DNA of 64,000 bases from Streptomyces sp. NBC_01268 (lineage in GTDB: Bacteria; Actinomycetota; Actinomycetes; Streptomycetales; Streptomycetaceae), in NCBI RefSeq assembly GCF_036240795.1, contig NZ_CP108454.1, forward strand, positions 5,084,001 through 5,148,000, written 5' to 3'. How positions within the stretch are numbered: position 1 is the first letter of the stretch; each line of letters begins with the position of its first letter. The notes below the pieces were generated by a model. It did no database searches. It worked only from the letters and a program-made list of their open reading frames with translations, and was not told where the DNA came from. Below, one piece after another: positions 43,882 through 52,405 of the stretch. The position numbers and the translations under genes were made by a program.

Positions 43882-45519
43882 ATCAACGCGTCCAGCCCCC
43901 CTGCCGTAGAACTGCACGGCATCACCAAGCGATTCCCCGGCGTCGTCGCCAACAAGGACATCGCCATCACGGTCCGCAAGGGCACCGTGCACGCCCTCAT
44001 CGGCGAGAACGGTGCCGGCAAGTCGACCCTCATGAAGATCCTCTACGGCATGCAGAAGCCGGACGAGGGCACCATCGCGGTCGACGGCGAGCAGGTCACC
44101 TTCTCCAGCCCCGGTGACGCGATCGCCCGCGGCATCGGCATGGTGCACCAGCACTTCATGCTCGCCGACAACCTGACGGTCCTGGAGAACGTCGTCCTCG
44201 GCGGCGAGAAGCTCCACGGCATCGGCGCCAAGGCGCGGAAGAAGATCCAGGAGATCTCCGACGCGTACGGTCTCGGGGTCCGCCCCGACGCCCTCCTGGA
44301 GGACCTCGGCGTCGCCGACCGGCAGCGCGTGGAGATCCTCAAGGTCCTCTACCGCGGCGCGAAGATCCTCATTCTCGACGAGCCGACCGCGGTCCTCGTC
44401 CCGCAGGAGGTCGACGCACTCTTCGACAACCTGCGCGAGCTCAAGTCCGAGGGCCTCACGGTCATCTTCATCTCGCACAAGCTGGGCGAGGTCCTGAAGG
44501 TCGCCGACGACATCACCGTCATCCGCCGGGGCACCACGGTCGGCACCGCCGACCCGAAGACCGCCACCACCAAGCAGCTCGCCGAGCTGATGGTCGGCAG
44601 CGAGCTGCCCTCCCCGGAGACCCGCGAGTCGACGGTCACCGACGTGGCGATGCTCAAGGTCGAAGGCCTGACGCTGCTGGAGAGCGGCGCCTCCGGTGCC
44701 CCGCTGACCACCGCCGCCCCGGCCGACCCGTCCGCGACCGTCACCGTGCACGAGGAGGCCGCGGTCGGCCGCAAGCTCCTCGACGACATCTCGCTCACCA
44801 TCCACAAGGGCGAGATCCTCGGCATCGCCGGTGTCGAGGGCAACGGCCAGACCGAGCTCATCGAGGCCCTGATGGGCATCGCCAGCCCCGACACCGGCGT
44901 CATCACCCTCGACGGCGACGACATCTCCAAGGTCTCGGTGCGCAAGCGCCGCGAGGGCGGCATCGGCTACATCCCCGAGGACCGGCACCGCCACGGCCTG
45001 CTCCTGGAGGCCCCGCTCTGGGAGAACCGCATCCTCGGCCACGTCACCGAGGCGCCCAACTCCAAGCGCGGCATCCTCGACCCGAAGGCCGCCCGCAAGG
45101 ACACCGAGCGGATCGTGCGCGAGTACGACGTGCGCACCCCCGGCATCGACGTCACCGCGGCCTCGCTCTCCGGCGGCAACCAGCAGAAGCTGATCGTCGG
45201 CCGCGAGATGAGCCACAACCCCAAGTTCCTGATCGCCGCCCACCCCACCCGCGGTGTGGACGTCGGCGCGCAGGCGCAGATCTGGGACGCGATCCGGGAC
45301 GCCCGCCGCGACGGCCTCGCGGTGCTGCTGATCTCGGCCGACCTCGACGAGCTGATCGGCCTCTCCGACACCCTCCGTGTCATGTACCGCGGCAAGCTGG
45401 TCGCCGACGCCGACCCCGCCACCATCACGCCCGAGCAGCTGGGATCCGCCATGACCGGCGCAGCCACCGGCCGCCTCGAAGGCACCGAAGAGCAGCCCGA
45501 AGACGGTGACGCCCGATGA
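43882..45519 (+). CDS. nucleoside ABC transporter ATPase, non-canonical start
   Basis: A 545-aa protein with two fused ABC domains. Domain 1 has GENGAGKST near residue 42, a VADRQRVEI signature and LILDEPTAVL. Domain 2 has GVEGNGQTE near residue 316, LSGGNQQKLIVGR and FLIAAHPTRGVD, the degenerate pattern typical of BmpA-linked sugar/nucleoside ATPases. The N-terminal strand PAVELHGITKRFPGVVANKDI is coded upstream of the first GTG (43987), yet no ATG, GTG or TTG exists in frame. AAGGAG (43868-43873) sits eight bases before ATC 43882, which I take as the start; GTC 43879 is the alternative. The stop overlaps the first permease. Confidence 0.88.
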   Translation: MNASSPPAVELHGITKRFPGVVANKDIAITVRKGTVHALIGENGAGKSTLMKILYGMQKPDEGTIAVDGEQVTFSSPGDAIARGIGMVHQHFMLADNLTVLENVVLGGEKLHGIGAKARKKIQEISDAYGLGVRPDALLEDLGVADRQRVEILKVLYRGAKILILDEPTAVLVPQEVDALFDNLRELKSEGLTVIFISHKLGEVLKVADDITVIRRGTTVGTADPKTATTKQLAELMVGSELPSPETRESTVTDVAMLKVEGLTLLESGASGAPLTTAAPADPSATVTVHEEAAVGRKLLDDISLTIHKGEILGIAGVEGNGQTELIEALMGIASPDTGVITLDGDDISKVSVRKRREGGIGYIPEDRHRHGLLLEAPLWENRILGHVTEAPNSKRGILDPKAARKDTERIVREYDVRTPGIDVTAASLSGGNQQKLIVGREMSHNPKFLIAAHPTRGVDVGAQAQIWDAIRDARRDGLAVLLISADLDELIGLSDTLRVMYRGKLVADADPATITPEQLGSAMTGAATGRLEGTEEQPEDGDAR

Positions 45520-46631
45520 TGAAGATCGACAAGGACAAGCTGATCATCGGGGCCGCCGGCCCCGTGCTCGCCCTGGTCACGTCCTTCGTGCTCACCGTCC
45601 TGGTGCTGCTCGCGACGGGCCTCGACCCGATCGAGCCGATCCGGCTGATGATCGAGAACGCCGGGTACTCCGACGTCCAGGTCCTCATCGTCAATCAGAC
45701 GGGGATCTACTACCTGGCGGCCCTGGCCGTGGCCATCGGCTTCCGGATGAACCTCTTCAACATCGGTGTCGAGGGCCAGTACCGCCTCGCCGCGATGGTC
45801 TCGGCGCTGGTGGGCGCCGCCGTGGACCTGCCCGGTCCGCTGCACATCCTGCTCATCGTCGTCGTCGCCATCGCGACCGGCGCGATCTGGGCCGGCATCG
45901 CGGGCATCCTGAAGACCACCCGGGGCGTCTCCGAGGTCGTCTCCACGATCATGCTCAACGCCATCACCACCTCCCTGGTGGCCTGGCTCATCCTGCCCAA
46001 GAACTTCGGCGTCCAGCCCGCCGGCTCCAACGACCTGACCACCGGTCAGATCGCCGAGTCCGGCTGGTTCCCCGGCATCGACATGGGCGACGGCGGCCAG
46101 ATCTACGGCTTCACCTTCGTCGCGCTCGCGCTCGGCGTCGTCTACTGGTTCGTCCTCAACCGCACCCGCTTCGGCTTCGACCTGCGCGCCACCGGTGAGA
46201 GCGAGTCCGCGGCCCAGGCCAGCGGCGTCGACGCCAAGAAGATGATCCTCACCGCGATGCTGATCTCGGGCGGCCTCGCCGGTCTGGCCGGCATGCCGAT
46301 CCTGCTCGGCGAGTCGCACACGTACAGCCTGGCCTTCCCGGTCAACGTCGGCTTCACCGCCATCACCGTCGCCCTACTCGGCCGCAACCACCCGGTCGGC
46401 ATCCTCTTCTCGGCCCTCCTCTTCGCGTTCCTCGACAAGGCGTCCTCGAACCTCGACGTCTCGGGTTACCCGAAGGAGATCACCCAGATCATGCAGGGCA
46501 TCATCGTGATCGCCGTGGTCGTCTCCTACGAGCTCGTCCGCCGTTACGGCACCCGTCGCCAGCAGCAGAAGGTCGGCGAGGAGCTCGCCGCCGGCGGCGC
46601 CATCAAGACCGACAAGGAGGTCTCGGCATGA
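45516..46631 (+). CDS. nucleoside ABC transporter permease 1
   Basis: BPD_transp_2-type permease, 371 aa with about nine or ten helices. FRMNLFNIGVEGQYRLAAM is the family's conserved loop, and LRATGESESAAQASGVDAKK the cytoplasmic coupling region. It forms the channel with the next gene's product. ATG 45516 overlaps the ATPase stop (ATGATG), and its own stop overlaps permease 2. Confidence 0.92.
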   Translation: MMKIDKDKLIIGAAGPVLALVTSFVLTVLVLLATGLDPIEPIRLMIENAGYSDVQVLIVNQTGIYYLAALAVAIGFRMNLFNIGVEGQYRLAAMVSALVGAAVDLPGPLHILLIVVVAIATGAIWAGIAGILKTTRGVSEVVSTIMLNAITTSLVAWLILPKNFGVQPAGSNDLTTGQIAESGWFPGIDMGDGGQIYGFTFVALALGVVYWFVLNRTRFGFDLRATGESESAAQASGVDAKKMILTAMLISGGLAGLAGMPILLGESHTYSLAFPVNVGFTAITVALLGRNHPVGILFSALLFAFLDKASSNLDVSGYPKEITQIMQGIIVIAVVVSYELVRRYGTRRQQQKVGEELAAGGAIKTDKEVSA

Positions 46632-47890
46632 GCACCGGCACTGTCGCCAAGCCGAGCGCCGCGCCCAAGAAGGCCGGACGCCGCAAGCTGACCTGGCCCT
46701 GGATCCTGCTGATCGTCGCGGCCGGCCTCGTCCTCTTCTCGCTGGTCCGGGTCGTCTCCGGCGCCGACGACCTCACCTCCGTCGGCCAGATCTCCGGCGC
46801 GCTCCAGCTCGCCGTGCCGATCGCCATGGCCGGTCTCGGCGGCCTGTGGGCCGAGCGCGCGGGCGTGGTCAACATCGGCCTCGAAGGCATGATGGTGCTC
46901 GGCACCTGGTTCGGTGCCTGGGCCGGCTACCAGTGGGGCCCGTGGACCGGCGTGCTCGTCGGCATCCTCGGCGGCGCGATCGGCGGCCTGCTGCACGCGA
47001 TCATCACCGTCACGTTCAACGTGAACCACATCGTCTCCGGTGTGGCGATCAACATCCTGGCGGTCGGCTTCACCCAGTACCTGTCGAACTTCACCTTCGA
47101 CAAGGCCGAGGGCGGCTCCTCGAAGCAGTCCCCGCGCATCGATCCGATCACCGACATCACGATCCCAGGGCTCTCCGACTGGCTGATGGACCTCCAGCAG
47201 AAGCACTGGTTCCTGATCTCGGACGTCGCCGGCATCCTCGGCGGCCTGGTCACCAACCTGTCGTTGCTGACGATCGTGGCCGCCCTGCTCATCCCGGCCA
47301 CCTGGTGGCTCCTCTGGCGCACGGCCTTCGGCCTGCGGCTGCGCTCCTGCGGTGAGAACCCGGTCGCGGCCGAGTCCCTGGGCGTCAACGTCTACAAGTA
47401 CAAGTACATCGCCGTCGTCGTCTCCGGCGGCCTCGCCGGCCTCGGCGGCGCGTTCCTCGCGATCGTCTCCACCGGCATCTACCAGGAGGGCCAGACCGGC
47501 GGCCGCGGCTACATCGGTCTCGCCGCGATGATCTTCGGCAACTGGATGCCCGGCGGCATGGCGCTCGGCGCGAGCCTGTTCGGCTTCACCGACAGCCTCA
47601 AGCTGCGCGGCGGCGCCGAGAACGTCCACGCGCTGCTGCTGCTCGTCGCGCTGCTGCTCGTGATCGCCGCGCTCTGGCAGCTGTACCGGAAGAAGTACGT
47701 GGTGGCGGCCGTCTCCGCCGGCTTCTCCGCCGCCTTCTTCCTCTGGTACTTCCTGACCGACGAGGTCCCGAGCCAGTTCGTCGACGCCGCCCCGTACATC
47801 ACCACCCTGCTCGTGCTCGCCCTCTCGGCGCAGCGCCTGCGGATGCCCAAGGCGGACGGCTTGCCGTACCGCAAGGGCGAGGGCAAGTGA
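46628..47890 (+). CDS. nucleoside ABC transporter permease 2
   Basis: Second BPD_transp_2 permease, 420 aa. AERAGVVNIGLEGMMVLGTW is the signature loop; RSCGENPVAAESLGVNVYKYKY is the coupling helix facing the ATPase. It is longer than permease 1 because of an extra-cytoplasmic insert (residues about 155-200) and a C-terminal helical extension. ATGA overlap with permease 1; the stop overlaps the cdd start (GTGA). Confidence 0.92.
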   Translation: MSTGTVAKPSAAPKKAGRRKLTWPWILLIVAAGLVLFSLVRVVSGADDLTSVGQISGALQLAVPIAMAGLGGLWAERAGVVNIGLEGMMVLGTWFGAWAGYQWGPWTGVLVGILGGAIGGLLHAIITVTFNVNHIVSGVAINILAVGFTQYLSNFTFDKAEGGSSKQSPRIDPITDITIPGLSDWLMDLQQKHWFLISDVAGILGGLVTNLSLLTIVAALLIPATWWLLWRTAFGLRLRSCGENPVAAESLGVNVYKYKYIAVVVSGGLAGLGGAFLAIVSTGIYQEGQTGGRGYIGLAAMIFGNWMPGGMALGASLFGFTDSLKLRGGAENVHALLLLVALLLVIAALWQLYRKKYVVAAVSAGFSAAFFLWYFLTDEVPSQFVDAAPYITTLLVLALSAQRLRMPKADGLPYRKGEGK

Positions 47891-48291
47891 CGACCCAGCT
47901 CCCGGAGGCCGACTGGGACCTGCTCCGGGAGACCGCCCGCGAGGCGATGTCCCGCGCGTACGCCCCGTACTCGGGCTTCCCGGTCGGTGCGGCGGCGCTC
48001 GTGGACGACGGGCGCGTGGTCTCCGGCTGCAACGTGGAGAACGCCTCGTTCGGCCTCGCCCTGTGCGCCGAGTGCGGCCTGGTGTCGCAGCTCCAGGCGA
48101 CCGGGGGCGGCCGGCTGACGCACTTCGTGTGCGTGGACGGCAGCGGCGGCCCGCTGGTGCCGTGCGGCCGCTGCCGGCAGCTGCTGTACGAGTTCGGGGG
48201 ACCCGAGCTCGTCCTGGAGACGCCCGCCGGCCGCAGCACGCTGGCGGAGATGCTGCCGCAGGCCTTCGGCCCGGACCACCTGAGCAAGTAG
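47887..48291 (+). CDS. cdd: cytidine deaminase
   Basis: Zinc enzyme (134 aa, homotetramer class) deaminating cytidine and deoxycytidine to uridine and deoxyuridine. YAPYSGFPVGAA, CNVENASFG, LCAECGL (the catalytic C-A-E) and PCGRCRQLLYEF with the two further zinc cysteines are intact. The GTG start overlaps the permease stop, so imported nucleosides meet the enzyme from the same mRNA. A hairpin at 48299-48332 follows. Confidence 0.95.
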   Translation: MTTQLPEADWDLLRETAREAMSRAYAPYSGFPVGAAALVDDGRVVSGCNVENASFGLALCAECGLVSQLQATGGGRLTHFVCVDGSGGPLVPCGRCRQLLYEFGGPELVLETPAGRSTLAEMLPQAFGPDHLSK

Positions 48292-48298
48292 CACGACG

Positions 48299-48332
48299 GA
48301 GCGGCCCTTCCGCCACCATGGAGGGGCCGCTC
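48299..48332 (+). terminator. cdd terminator/attenuator
   Basis: GAGCGGCCC (48299-48307) pairs with GGGCCGCTC (48324-48332), extended by T-G, T-A and C-G pairs, between cdd and deoA. Confidence 0.75.
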
Positions 48333-48356
48333 CCGCCTTCCCACCCGTATCACCCT

Positions 48357-48368
48357 CTATGCGCGTAG
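48357..48368 (+). promoter_or_regulatory. nucleoside motif before deoA (site C)
   Basis: CTATGCGCGTAG, palindromic except one pair, flanked by T and A (14-mer TCTATGCGCGTAGA). It ends just before the AGAAAGAGG ribosome site of deoA and could block transcription or its start. Confidence 0.6.
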
Positions 48369-48382
48369 AAAGAGGCTCCACC

Positions 48383-49660
48383 ATGGACGTCATCTCCGTC
48401 ATCCGCACGAAGCGGGACAAGGGCGAGCTGAGCCCCGAGCAGATCGACTGGGTCATCGACGCCTACACCCGCGGCGAGGTCGCCGACGAGCAGATGTCCG
48501 CCCTGGCCATGGCGATCCTGCTCAACGGCATGAACCGGGACGAGATCGCCCGCTGGACCGCGGCGATGATCGCCAGCGGCGAGCGCATGGACTTCTCCTC
48601 CCTCTCGCGCCCCACCTCCGACAAGCACTCCACCGGTGGCGTCGGCGACAAGATCACCCTGCCGCTCGCCCCGCTGGTCGCCGCGTGCGGCGCGGCCGTG
48701 CCGCAGCTCTCCGGCCGGGGCCTCGGCCACACCGGCGGCACCCTCGACAAGCTGGAGTCCATCCCGGGCTGGCGGGCGCTGCTCTCCAACGAGGAGATGC
48801 TGCACGTCCTGGACACCACCGGCGCGGTCATCTGCGCGGCGGGCGACGGCCTGGCCCCCGCGGACAAGAAGCTCTACGCGCTCCGTGACGTGACCGGCAC
48901 GGTGGAGGCCATCCCGCTGATCGCCTCCTCGATCATGTCGAAGAAGATCGCCGAGGGTACCGGCTCGCTCGTCCTCGACGTGAAGGTCGGCACCGGCGCC
49001 TTCATGAAGAACATCGAGGACGCCCGTGAGCTGGCCTCCACGATGGTGCAGCTCGGCACCGACAGCGGTGTGAAGACCGTCGCGCTGCTCACCGACATGT
49101 CGACCCCGCTCGGCCTCACCGCGGGCAACGCCCTGGAGGTCCGCGAGTCCGTCGAGGTCCTCGCGGGCGGCGGTCCCCAGGACGTCGTCGACCTCACCAT
49201 CGCCCTCGCGCGCGAGATGCTGACCGCGGCCGGCATCAAGGACGCCGACCCGGCGAAGGCCCTCGCGGACGGCTCCGCGATGGACGTCTGGCGCCGCATG
49301 ATCGCGGCCCAGGGCGGCGACCCGGACGCGACCCTCCCGGTCGCCCGCGAGCAGCACGTCATCACCGCCCCGTCCTCCGGCGTCCTGACCCGTCTCGACG
49401 CCTACGACATCGGCATCGCCGCCTGGCGCCTGGGCGCCGGCCGCGCCCGCAAGGAGGACCCGGTGCAGGCCGGCGCGGGCGTCGAGCTGCACGCCAAGCC
49501 GGGCGACACGGTCACGGCGGGCCAGCCCCTGCTGACCCTCCACACGGACACCCCGGAGAAGTTCGACTACGCCCTGAAGTCCCTGACGGCGGCGTGGGAC
49601 ATCGCCCCGGCCGGCACCTCGTTCACGGCGAACCCGATCGTGCTGGACCGCATCGCGTAG
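48383..49660 (+). CDS. deoA: thymidine phosphorylase
   Basis: Pyrimidine-nucleoside phosphorylase, 425 aa, cleaving thymidine/deoxyuridine with phosphate to base and deoxyribose-1-phosphate. The family signature SGRGLGHTGGTLDKLESIPG is intact, as are KHSTGGVGDK (phosphate site) and SKKIAEGTGSLVLDVKVG. ATG 48383 follows AGAAAGAGG; an in-frame ATG at 48359 lies inside the regulatory motif and is unlikely. It acts after the deaminase in the salvage route. Confidence 0.95.
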   Translation: MDVISVIRTKRDKGELSPEQIDWVIDAYTRGEVADEQMSALAMAILLNGMNRDEIARWTAAMIASGERMDFSSLSRPTSDKHSTGGVGDKITLPLAPLVAACGAAVPQLSGRGLGHTGGTLDKLESIPGWRALLSNEEMLHVLDTTGAVICAAGDGLAPADKKLYALRDVTGTVEAIPLIASSIMSKKIAEGTGSLVLDVKVGTGAFMKNIEDARELASTMVQLGTDSGVKTVALLTDMSTPLGLTAGNALEVRESVEVLAGGGPQDVVDLTIALAREMLTAAGIKDADPAKALADGSAMDVWRRMIAAQGGDPDATLPVAREQHVITAPSSGVLTRLDAYDIGIAAWRLGAGRARKEDPVQAGAGVELHAKPGDTVTAGQPLLTLHTDTPEKFDYALKSLTAAWDIAPAGTSFTANPIVLDRIA

Positions 49661-49702
49661 CCAGGAGATCGCCCCTGGCATGTGCCAGTGACACCTTCGG
49701 GT

Positions 49703-49736
49703 GAACGGGACCGGTAGCCCCCCGCCGGTCCCGTTC
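49703..49736 (+). terminator. deoA terminator
   Basis: GAACGGGACCGG (49703-49714) pairs perfectly with CCGGTCCCGTTC (49725-49736), loop of ten. Confidence 0.8.
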
Positions 49737-49776
49737 GGCATGCTGGGATCGGTGACGACCGATTGAGGAGCACACC

Positions 49777-50367
49777 ATGAGCGCACTCACCGTCGACCAC
49801 TCGTCCCACGGGTACGGGTGGAGCGATCTCGTCCGGCTCTGGGAGGGGACGGACGCACCCGAGGGCTGCAAGGTGGAGATCATCGAGGGGATCATCACCG
49901 TGTCACCGCCGCCGTCCAACAAGCACAACTACATCGCCGACAGGATCCAACGGGCGCTCTACAGGGTCATTCCCGACGACTGGGGGATCTATCAGACGCT
50001 CGGTACGACAGTCCCGTCCCGCCAGGGGCTGTTCATCCCTGACCTGGCCGTAGTGCCTCAGAAAGTCCTGCACGGAGAAGGCGGCCACTTCGTCGCTGCC
50101 GACGGTGCCGAGATGATCGTAGAGATCACGTCGCCGTCGAATGCGGCCACCGACCGCATCACGAAAGCCGCCGGATACGCGCATGCCGGAGTGCCGCTCT
50201 ACCTACTCGTCGACTCCTTCGCGCCCGGCGGGCCCACCGTCACCCTCTACGGCGAGCCGAAGGGCGACGTCTACCGCGTCCTGAGCGCCGTCCCCTTCGG
50301 CGAGGGCATCCACCTCCCCGCCCCCTTCGACCTCACCCTCGACACCGCCGACTTCCCCGTCAGCTGA
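49777..50367 (+). CDS. Uma2-family protein
   Basis: A 196-aa member of the Uma2 (DUF820) family, which has a restriction-endonuclease-like fold: KVEIIEGIITVSPPP, FIPDLAVV and EMIVEITSPSN hold the E...D...ExT residues expected for a PD-(D/E)XK metal site. Streptomyces carry many paralogues of unknown purpose. Codon use is a little less GC-biased than the neighbours, especially near 49900-50200, hinting at later acquisition. GAGGAG precedes the ATG. It overlaps the convergent HAD gene by eight bases. Confidence 0.82.
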   Translation: MSALTVDHSSHGYGWSDLVRLWEGTDAPEGCKVEIIEGIITVSPPPSNKHNYIADRIQRALYRVIPDDWGIYQTLGTTVPSRQGLFIPDLAVVPQKVLHGEGGHFVAADGAEMIVEITSPSNAATDRITKAAGYAHAGVPLYLLVDSFAPGGPTVTLYGEPKGDVYRVLSAVPFGEGIHLPAPFDLTLDTADFPVS

Positions 50368-51007
50368 GCAGCCCCACCAGGTCCCGCATGTCGTCGAAGA
50401 CCACCGTGCCCGGCCCCGCCAGGCGGTCGGCCCGGGTGAGCCCCCCGGCGTAGCCGAAGGCGCGCATGCCGGCGGCGCGGGCGGCCTGGACGCCGTACGG
50501 GCTGTCCTCGACGACCGCGCAGCGCTCGGGCGGGACGCCCATCGTGGCGGCGGCGTGCAGGAAGAGGTCGGGTGCCGGCTTCGGGTGGGGGACGTGGCGG
50601 GCGCTGAAGAGGCGGCCCTCGAAGCGGTCGAGGAGGCCCGTGCGGGTGAGGTTGGCGCGGATGCTCTCGGGGCTGCCGTTGGAGGCGAGGCAGAAGGGGA
50701 CGTCGAGGGCGTCGAGGACGTCCGTGATGCCCTCGACCACGGTCAGCTCCGCGTCCAGCGCCTCCTCGTAGCGGTGCCGGAAGGCGTGCTGCCAGTCCGG
50801 GGCCAGGGTGCGGCCGGCCCGCTCCTCGACGAGCGTCGTGAGGCGCTTGTGGGAGACGCCGATGAAGAGCTCGGCCATCTCCGTCTCGGTGAACTCCGCG
50901 CCCACCTCCGCGAAGACCTCCCGGTCCACCCGGCAGTAGACGCGCTCGCTGTCGACCAGAACACCGTCACAGTCGAAGATCACCAGTTCGACACGATCAT
51001 GAGTCAT
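50360..51007 (-). CDS. HAD-superfamily phosphatase, beta-phosphoglucomutase type
   Basis: A 215-aa HAD hydrolase: IFDCDGVLVDSE (nucleophile Asp), CLASNGS (motif II), KPAPDLFLHAA (Lys motif III) and VVEDSPYGV (motif IV) all present, with a four-helix cap between motifs I and II. Members are sugar-phosphate phosphatases or phosphoglucomutases; the substrate is unknown. Its end overlaps the Uma2 gene tail-to-tail. Confidence 0.87.
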   Translation of the reverse strand: MTHDRVELVIFDCDGVLVDSERVYCRVDREVFAEVGAEFTETEMAELFIGVSHKRLTTLVEERAGRTLAPDWQHAFRHRYEEALDAELTVVEGITDVLDALDVPFCLASNGSPESIRANLTRTGLLDRFEGRLFSARHVPHPKPAPDLFLHAAATMGVPPERCAVVEDSPYGVQAARAAGMRAFGYAGGLTRADRLAGPGTVVFDDMRDLVGLLS

Positions 51008-51042
51008 GGGCCGAGCCTAAGGGGCGCCGCAAGAGCGGCGCG

Positions 51043-51348
51043 ATGAGTTACGGGGGCGGCGGCGGTCTGCCTGGTGTGGACACCCATCGCACTCTCGAAC
51101 TGCGGCTCACGGGCCGCACCGATCCGGACGAGCTCGGGCGGCTCTGCGCCCTCCTCGCCGCCGCCGAGCCCACCGACGTGGTCTGCGAGCTCGGCGGCCT
51201 CGGCCGCCGGGCCGACCTCGGCGTCGTGGACGCCCTGGCCCGGCTGCGGCTGGCCGCCCGGCGGCGCGGGCACCGGCTCACCTTCCGGGGAGCCGGGCCC
51301 GAGCTGCGCGCCGTGCTCGGCCTCGTCGGCCTCGACGGACTGCTCTGA
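51043..51348 (+). CDS. STAS-like domain protein, 101 aa
   Basis: Small protein with alternating strands and helices resembling STAS/anti-anti-sigma domains (HRTLELRLTGRTDPDELGRLCALL ... DVVCELGGLG ... VDALARLRLAARRRGHRLTFRGAGPELR). The phosphorylatable Ser of true anti-anti-sigma factors is not evident (Gly/Arg in its place), so a switching role is doubtful. Its stop lies three bases from the end of the convergent sigma factor gene. Confidence 0.6.
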   Translation: MSYGGGGGLPGVDTHRTLELRLTGRTDPDELGRLCALLAAAEPTDVVCELGGLGRRADLGVVDALARLRLAARRRGHRLTFRGAGPELRAVLGLVGLDGLL

Positions 51349-51351
51349 GGG

Positions 51352-52311
51352 CTACGCCTCCAGCCGCGGCGGCAGGTCGAACAGCGGGAACCAGCGCTTG
51401 GTGTCCAGGAAGAAGTCCATCCCGCCGACCTTCCCGTCGTGCAGCTGGAGCACGATCAGCGCCCACGGGGCGAAACCGCCCTCCGGGTCCGGGTGGTAGT
51501 GCGCGAAGGCCGGCGAACCGTTCGCCACGGTCGGCACCAGCTTCGAGCCCCGGCACACCTCGCCGACCCCGAGCATCCAGCCCACGATGTCCTCGTGGCC
51601 GCGCAGCCACAGGTCGTAAGGCGGCATGGACATCGTCGCGTCCTCGTGGAGGAGCGCGGTCAGCGCCTGCATGTCGTAGCCCTCGAAGGCCGCCACGTAC
51701 CGGTCGAGGAGCGCCTTCTGCTCCTCGTCCAGCGGGTCCGCCGCGTCCGAGGCGGCCGGCGCCTGCTCGGCCAGCGTCGCCCGGGCCCGCTGGAGCGCGC
51801 TGTTGACGGAGGCGACGCTCGTGTCGAGCAGCTCGGACACCTCGCTCGCCTTCCACGCGAGGACCTCGCGCAGGATCAGCACCGCCCGCTGCTTCGGCGG
51901 CAGGTGCTGGAGCGCCGCCACGAAGGCGAGCCGCACGGTCTCCCGGGAGACCGCCGTCTCCGCGGGGTCGGCCACCGAGGGCAGCACCCGCCCGTCCGGC
52001 ACCGGCTCCAGCCAGGTGATCTCGGGGCGCTCGTTGAGCCGGGCCTGCGCCACCGGCGTCGGATCCGTGAGATCCATCGGACGGGCCCGGCGGTTGCCCG
52101 CGTTGAGGGAGTCGAGGCACACGTTGGTGGCGATCCGGTACAGCCAGGAGCGCAGCGAGGAACGCCCCTCGAAGGAGTCGAGCGCACGCCAGGCGCGCAC
52201 CATCGTGTCCTGCACCGCGTCCTCCGCCTCGAAGGCGGATCCCAGCATCCGGTAGCAGTAACCCGTCAGCTCCGTACGGTACTTCTCCAGATCGTCGGTC
52301 AGCACGTCCAT
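51352..52311 (-). CDS. ECF sigma factor with C-terminal SnoaL-like domain
   Basis: A 319-aa ECF sigma factor. Region 2 (YRTELTGYCYRMLGSAFEAEDAVQDTMVRAW) and region 4 (LPPKQRAVLILREVLAWKASEV, HTH TSVASVNSALQRAR) are followed by a linker and a SnoaL-type domain (about 205-319, LDRYVAAFEGYDMQALTALLHEDATMSMPP ... WLRGHEDIVGWM). In such factors the extra domain regulates activity without a separate anti-sigma. ATG 52311 is preferred; GTG 52320 would add three residues. Confidence 0.88.
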   Translation of the reverse strand: MDVLTDDLEKYRTELTGYCYRMLGSAFEAEDAVQDTMVRAWRALDSFEGRSSLRSWLYRIATNVCLDSLNAGNRRARPMDLTDPTPVAQARLNERPEITWLEPVPDGRVLPSVADPAETAVSRETVRLAFVAALQHLPPKQRAVLILREVLAWKASEVSELLDTSVASVNSALQRARATLAEQAPAASDAADPLDEEQKALLDRYVAAFEGYDMQALTALLHEDATMSMPPYDLWLRGHEDIVGWMLGVGEVCRGSKLVPTVANGSPAFAHYHPDPEGGFAPWALIVLQLHDGKVGGMDFFLDTKRWFPLFDLPPRLEA

Positions 52312-52405
52312 CGGCCCCACCCCACTCGCCCCTCACCGGCACCGGGGTTCGGAGCCGATGAGGGGAAGCTATCGCAGGGCACCGACAACGCGGGGCCTTC
52401 CGGCG

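Noticed and set aside
48359..48382. ATG 48359 as the deoA start
   Set aside because: It falls inside the regulatory 12-mer, lacks a ribosome site, and the conserved protein begins at MDVISVIRTK.
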